A stretch of DNA of 60,000 nt from Tubulanus polymorphus (lineage: Eukaryota; Nemertea; Palaeonemertea; Tubulaniformes; Tubulanidae): NCBI RefSeq assembly GCF_964204645.1, contig NC_134036.1, positions 3,956,001 to 4,016,000 of the forward strand, written 5' to 3'. Numbering within the stretch: position 1 is the stretch's first letter; each line of letters begins with the position of its first letter. Below, one piece after another: positions 38,793 through 60,000 of the stretch. The notes below the pieces were generated by a model. That model was not told where the DNA came from and ran no database searches. It worked only from the letters and a program-made list of their open reading frames with translations. Both the position numbers and the translations under genes were made by a program.

Positions 38793-40968
38793 ACCGAACA
38801 ACACGGCGATGAAAGTTATGAATTCTGCAATCTGTCAATGAAAGATCGTTTTACGCTCAGCCGAAGTCGACGATTCTTCGACGAAGAAATCAAATCTTCA
38901 ACTACACGCGTTGTGAAGCGTATCAAATAAGCAAATTCGATGCCGGATTTACAGTAAATAAAGATGGTACCATGCTTCGGATTTCCTCACTATATCGACG
39001 ACGCCCGAGGCATACGCGCATCAACTATAGAATATCGGATTTCCAACTATATGTTCATGAGTTATCGACGTTCCAGTTTGCGTAGATATTACGGTCGATA
39101 TCTGTCTACTGCTCGGTTTTTCGAAAATAAGCATATTCACAAACTAGCAAAGTATTGATGATTTGACTTGGCACACATCAAAACTCAACATGTTGTGAAA
39201 TTATTTACAAGGTCATGCTTGGAAAATCATTATTTAGAATTCTTGTTCGTACAGGCTTAAGTAACGTATGACATTTACGAGAAATATTCAGTGAGAACGT
39301 TCTTATCAAATCTAAAGATAATTTCATATAATCCTGGCTGTCAGATTTAGAGGTTTCTTGTTCAGAATGTAATTTCGGTCCGGAAAAATATCTAGAAAAC
39401 TGTTCCGCATATGCCGTTAAATCGTTCGGTCGCTCTTATCGAAAATCCCGATGTCGAAACAGGCAGAGGGGACGAAACCCCCTATACCGAAGAACGGTTG
39501 ATTCGGTGAACGCTGTAACAAGCGAGAAATTGAAAATGAATTATCTCGTCCTTTTTCGTTCTATTAGGGAGAAGGATATGCCAGAATTTCACAGGAAAGG
39601 CTTGATGTTCTAAATCTATTGGATTTCATTCATCGAAGCCCTTCTTAACTCCAGGATTGAATGAAATGTTTTTTTGAATGATGAGGTTACTAAACTTAAA
39701 TCACAAAGATAGCTCCTTTTTTGTTTGCTACGTCGCTGTGTCCAGCATTAAGGTATGTTTGACTTTGGTGATGAATAAATAATAGCAATGAAAATATATT
39801 AGTGTTCTTAATTTTCTGCCTAATTTTTCGAAGTCGATATTGTCGCTATTTGGTTTTTCACATATTCCCGCCGTACGATCTCTACGATTGAGATGATCGC
39901 CACTGCCAAGGTGAAACAGAAAATCGCGCGTTTCTATGAAGATATTTTTACGATTGCATCATTAATAAAGATCTTCTGGTAAAACTCTTATCTTCGGGTA
40001 AAAAAAGTTCTAAATTGTATCTGAAACATCGTGAAATATTCACAGCCAGTGACACAAAATTACCAATTTTTCTCAAACGTTTCCTGAAAAAAGTGACATA
40101 TTTCTTTTAAATTGTAGCCGTGTCAGAATTTTGCGGAAAATGAAATAAACACAATCAAAAAATAGAAATCGTCACCTTTTTAACGATATGTAAATCTAAT
40201 CGATGTGGCAAAAGGTAATGAACGACAATTAAGATAGGTAATGATAAAACAAAATAAGTAAATCGCGCTTGAGGTTTAAGTGCAACAGAAATAATATGTT
40301 TAAATCTGTTCAACGATGCTGCGGTACATGCCCCCTTAATGGCGCCTGGTGAAACTGAACACATCCCTAACTGCCGAAGATTATTATCATATTATGCGCT
40401 CTAATGCGGGAAGCCAAAAACTAGAATCGAATAGATTTACTAAACTAGATATTTTTACACATATTCGCAACGCAGTTAGTTATGAAAGAGGAAGTTTATT
40501 CCGTTTTCGTTTGTTTATTTTTGCTTTTGCTATGAAAGTTACCATTTTAGGATCGCATTCGGACGAGAGCGCGCGTCCAGCAGTGTAAGAGAACGACGTA
40601 GTCAAATTGAATCAAATTGAACCGATCGAAATCGGCATTTCTGTTCGTTTTTACCGTTTTACTTTTTATCTATTGGATCGTTTGAAAACACGAATCGACA
40701 GGGACTCGCGCGCGGGTGCGACGGGAAACCCGGGTGACATACCCCCCCCCGGGGGTACTTGTAAATAGACATTCCGGAACATTGCGGAACGATATTTAGC
40801 AACTAACTTTTTATTCTTATTTATGCAGAACACTTATATTACGAATTGGACAAAAAACTCTCTCAGTTCATCGTTCTAAAACCGTATAGACCGTAGGAAG
40901 ACAATTGTTTACGAGTTGACCGGATATATCATTTATCGACTTAGGAAGTGAACTCGTATTCGAATCCG
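38793..40968. other. Divergent spacer between copy D and the FN3 receptor gene
   Basis: About 2.2 kb separates two start codons on opposite strands. Except for the conserved block at 38980-39007, I see no gene, repeat or RNA here. A C/G-rich palindromic run CCCCCCCCCCGGGGG lies near 40743-40757, roughly 210 bp before the FN3 gene start. Shared promoter use is possible but unsupported. Confidence 0.5.
38980..39007. promoter_or_regulatory. Conserved 28-bp block upstream of copy D
   Basis: Same 28 bases as upstream of A and B, 188 bp before the copy D start codon. The surrounding spacer is divergent, so retention suggests constraint, for example promoter or leader sequence. No such block is seen upstream of copy C. 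Confidence 0.45.

Positions 40969-60000
<19,032 letters not shown>

Overview
The window looks like animal nuclear DNA, most likely from a lophotrochozoan (mollusc, annelid or brachiopod type). Genes are intron-bearing and AT-rich spacers are full of retroelement and MITE debris. The dominant genes are leucine-rich-repeat GPCRs carrying LDL-receptor class A modules, the type C LGR group that includes molluscan GRL101 and the vertebrate relaxin receptors. The phylum is an inference; no sequence search was possible.

Region 1 (1-39,000) is a tandem array of four paralogous three-exon genes, all on the minus strand, called here A (7283-193), B (18872-11895), C (29172-22497) and D (38792-31882). 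Each encodes about 1,920-1,950 residues: signal peptide, several CUB or CUB-like domains (exon 1 and most of exon 2), a C-type lectin domain split by intron 2, a second degenerate C-type-lectin-like domain, about six LDLa modules, an LRR block, and a class A seven-helix domain with a very short tail (all in one huge exon 3). The copies are mosaics. A matches B in exons 1, 2, the start of exon 3 and the upstream spacer, but matches C through the rest of exon 3 and the 3' flank. C and D share a block of exon 1. The signalling face (intracellular loop 3, tail) is almost constant while parts of the ectodomain diverge.

The spacers hold decayed mobile elements: a LINE reverse-transcriptase fragment, a deleted relic of the GPCR transmembrane exon, palindromic MITEs, and an inverted-repeat unit shared by the A-B and B-C spacers. 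A 28-base block upstream of A, B and D is conserved and may be promoter or 5' UTR.

Region 2 (about 38,800-40,968) is the spacer between copy D (minus) and a divergent plus-strand gene.

Region 3 (40,969-60,000) is the 5' part of a large receptor-like gene: signal peptide exon, EGF-like exon, then about five fibronectin type III domains on seven exons, continuing beyond the right edge. All nine exon junctions keep the reading frame. Its introns contain an assembly gap inside a tandem repeat, minisatellites, a nearly complete two-ORF non-LTR retrotransposon (minus strand, 49.5-54.4 kb), a 2.2-kb foldback element with arms of about 595 bp, a tRNA-related SINE-like repeat, and MITEs including one with hAT-like ends.

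The strongest candidate for something undescribed is the GPCR array itself: a CUB/C-type-lectin/LDLa/LRR ectodomain fused to a rhodopsin-like core lacking a canonical DRY motif, duplicated in tandem and shuffled by conversion or unequal exchange.
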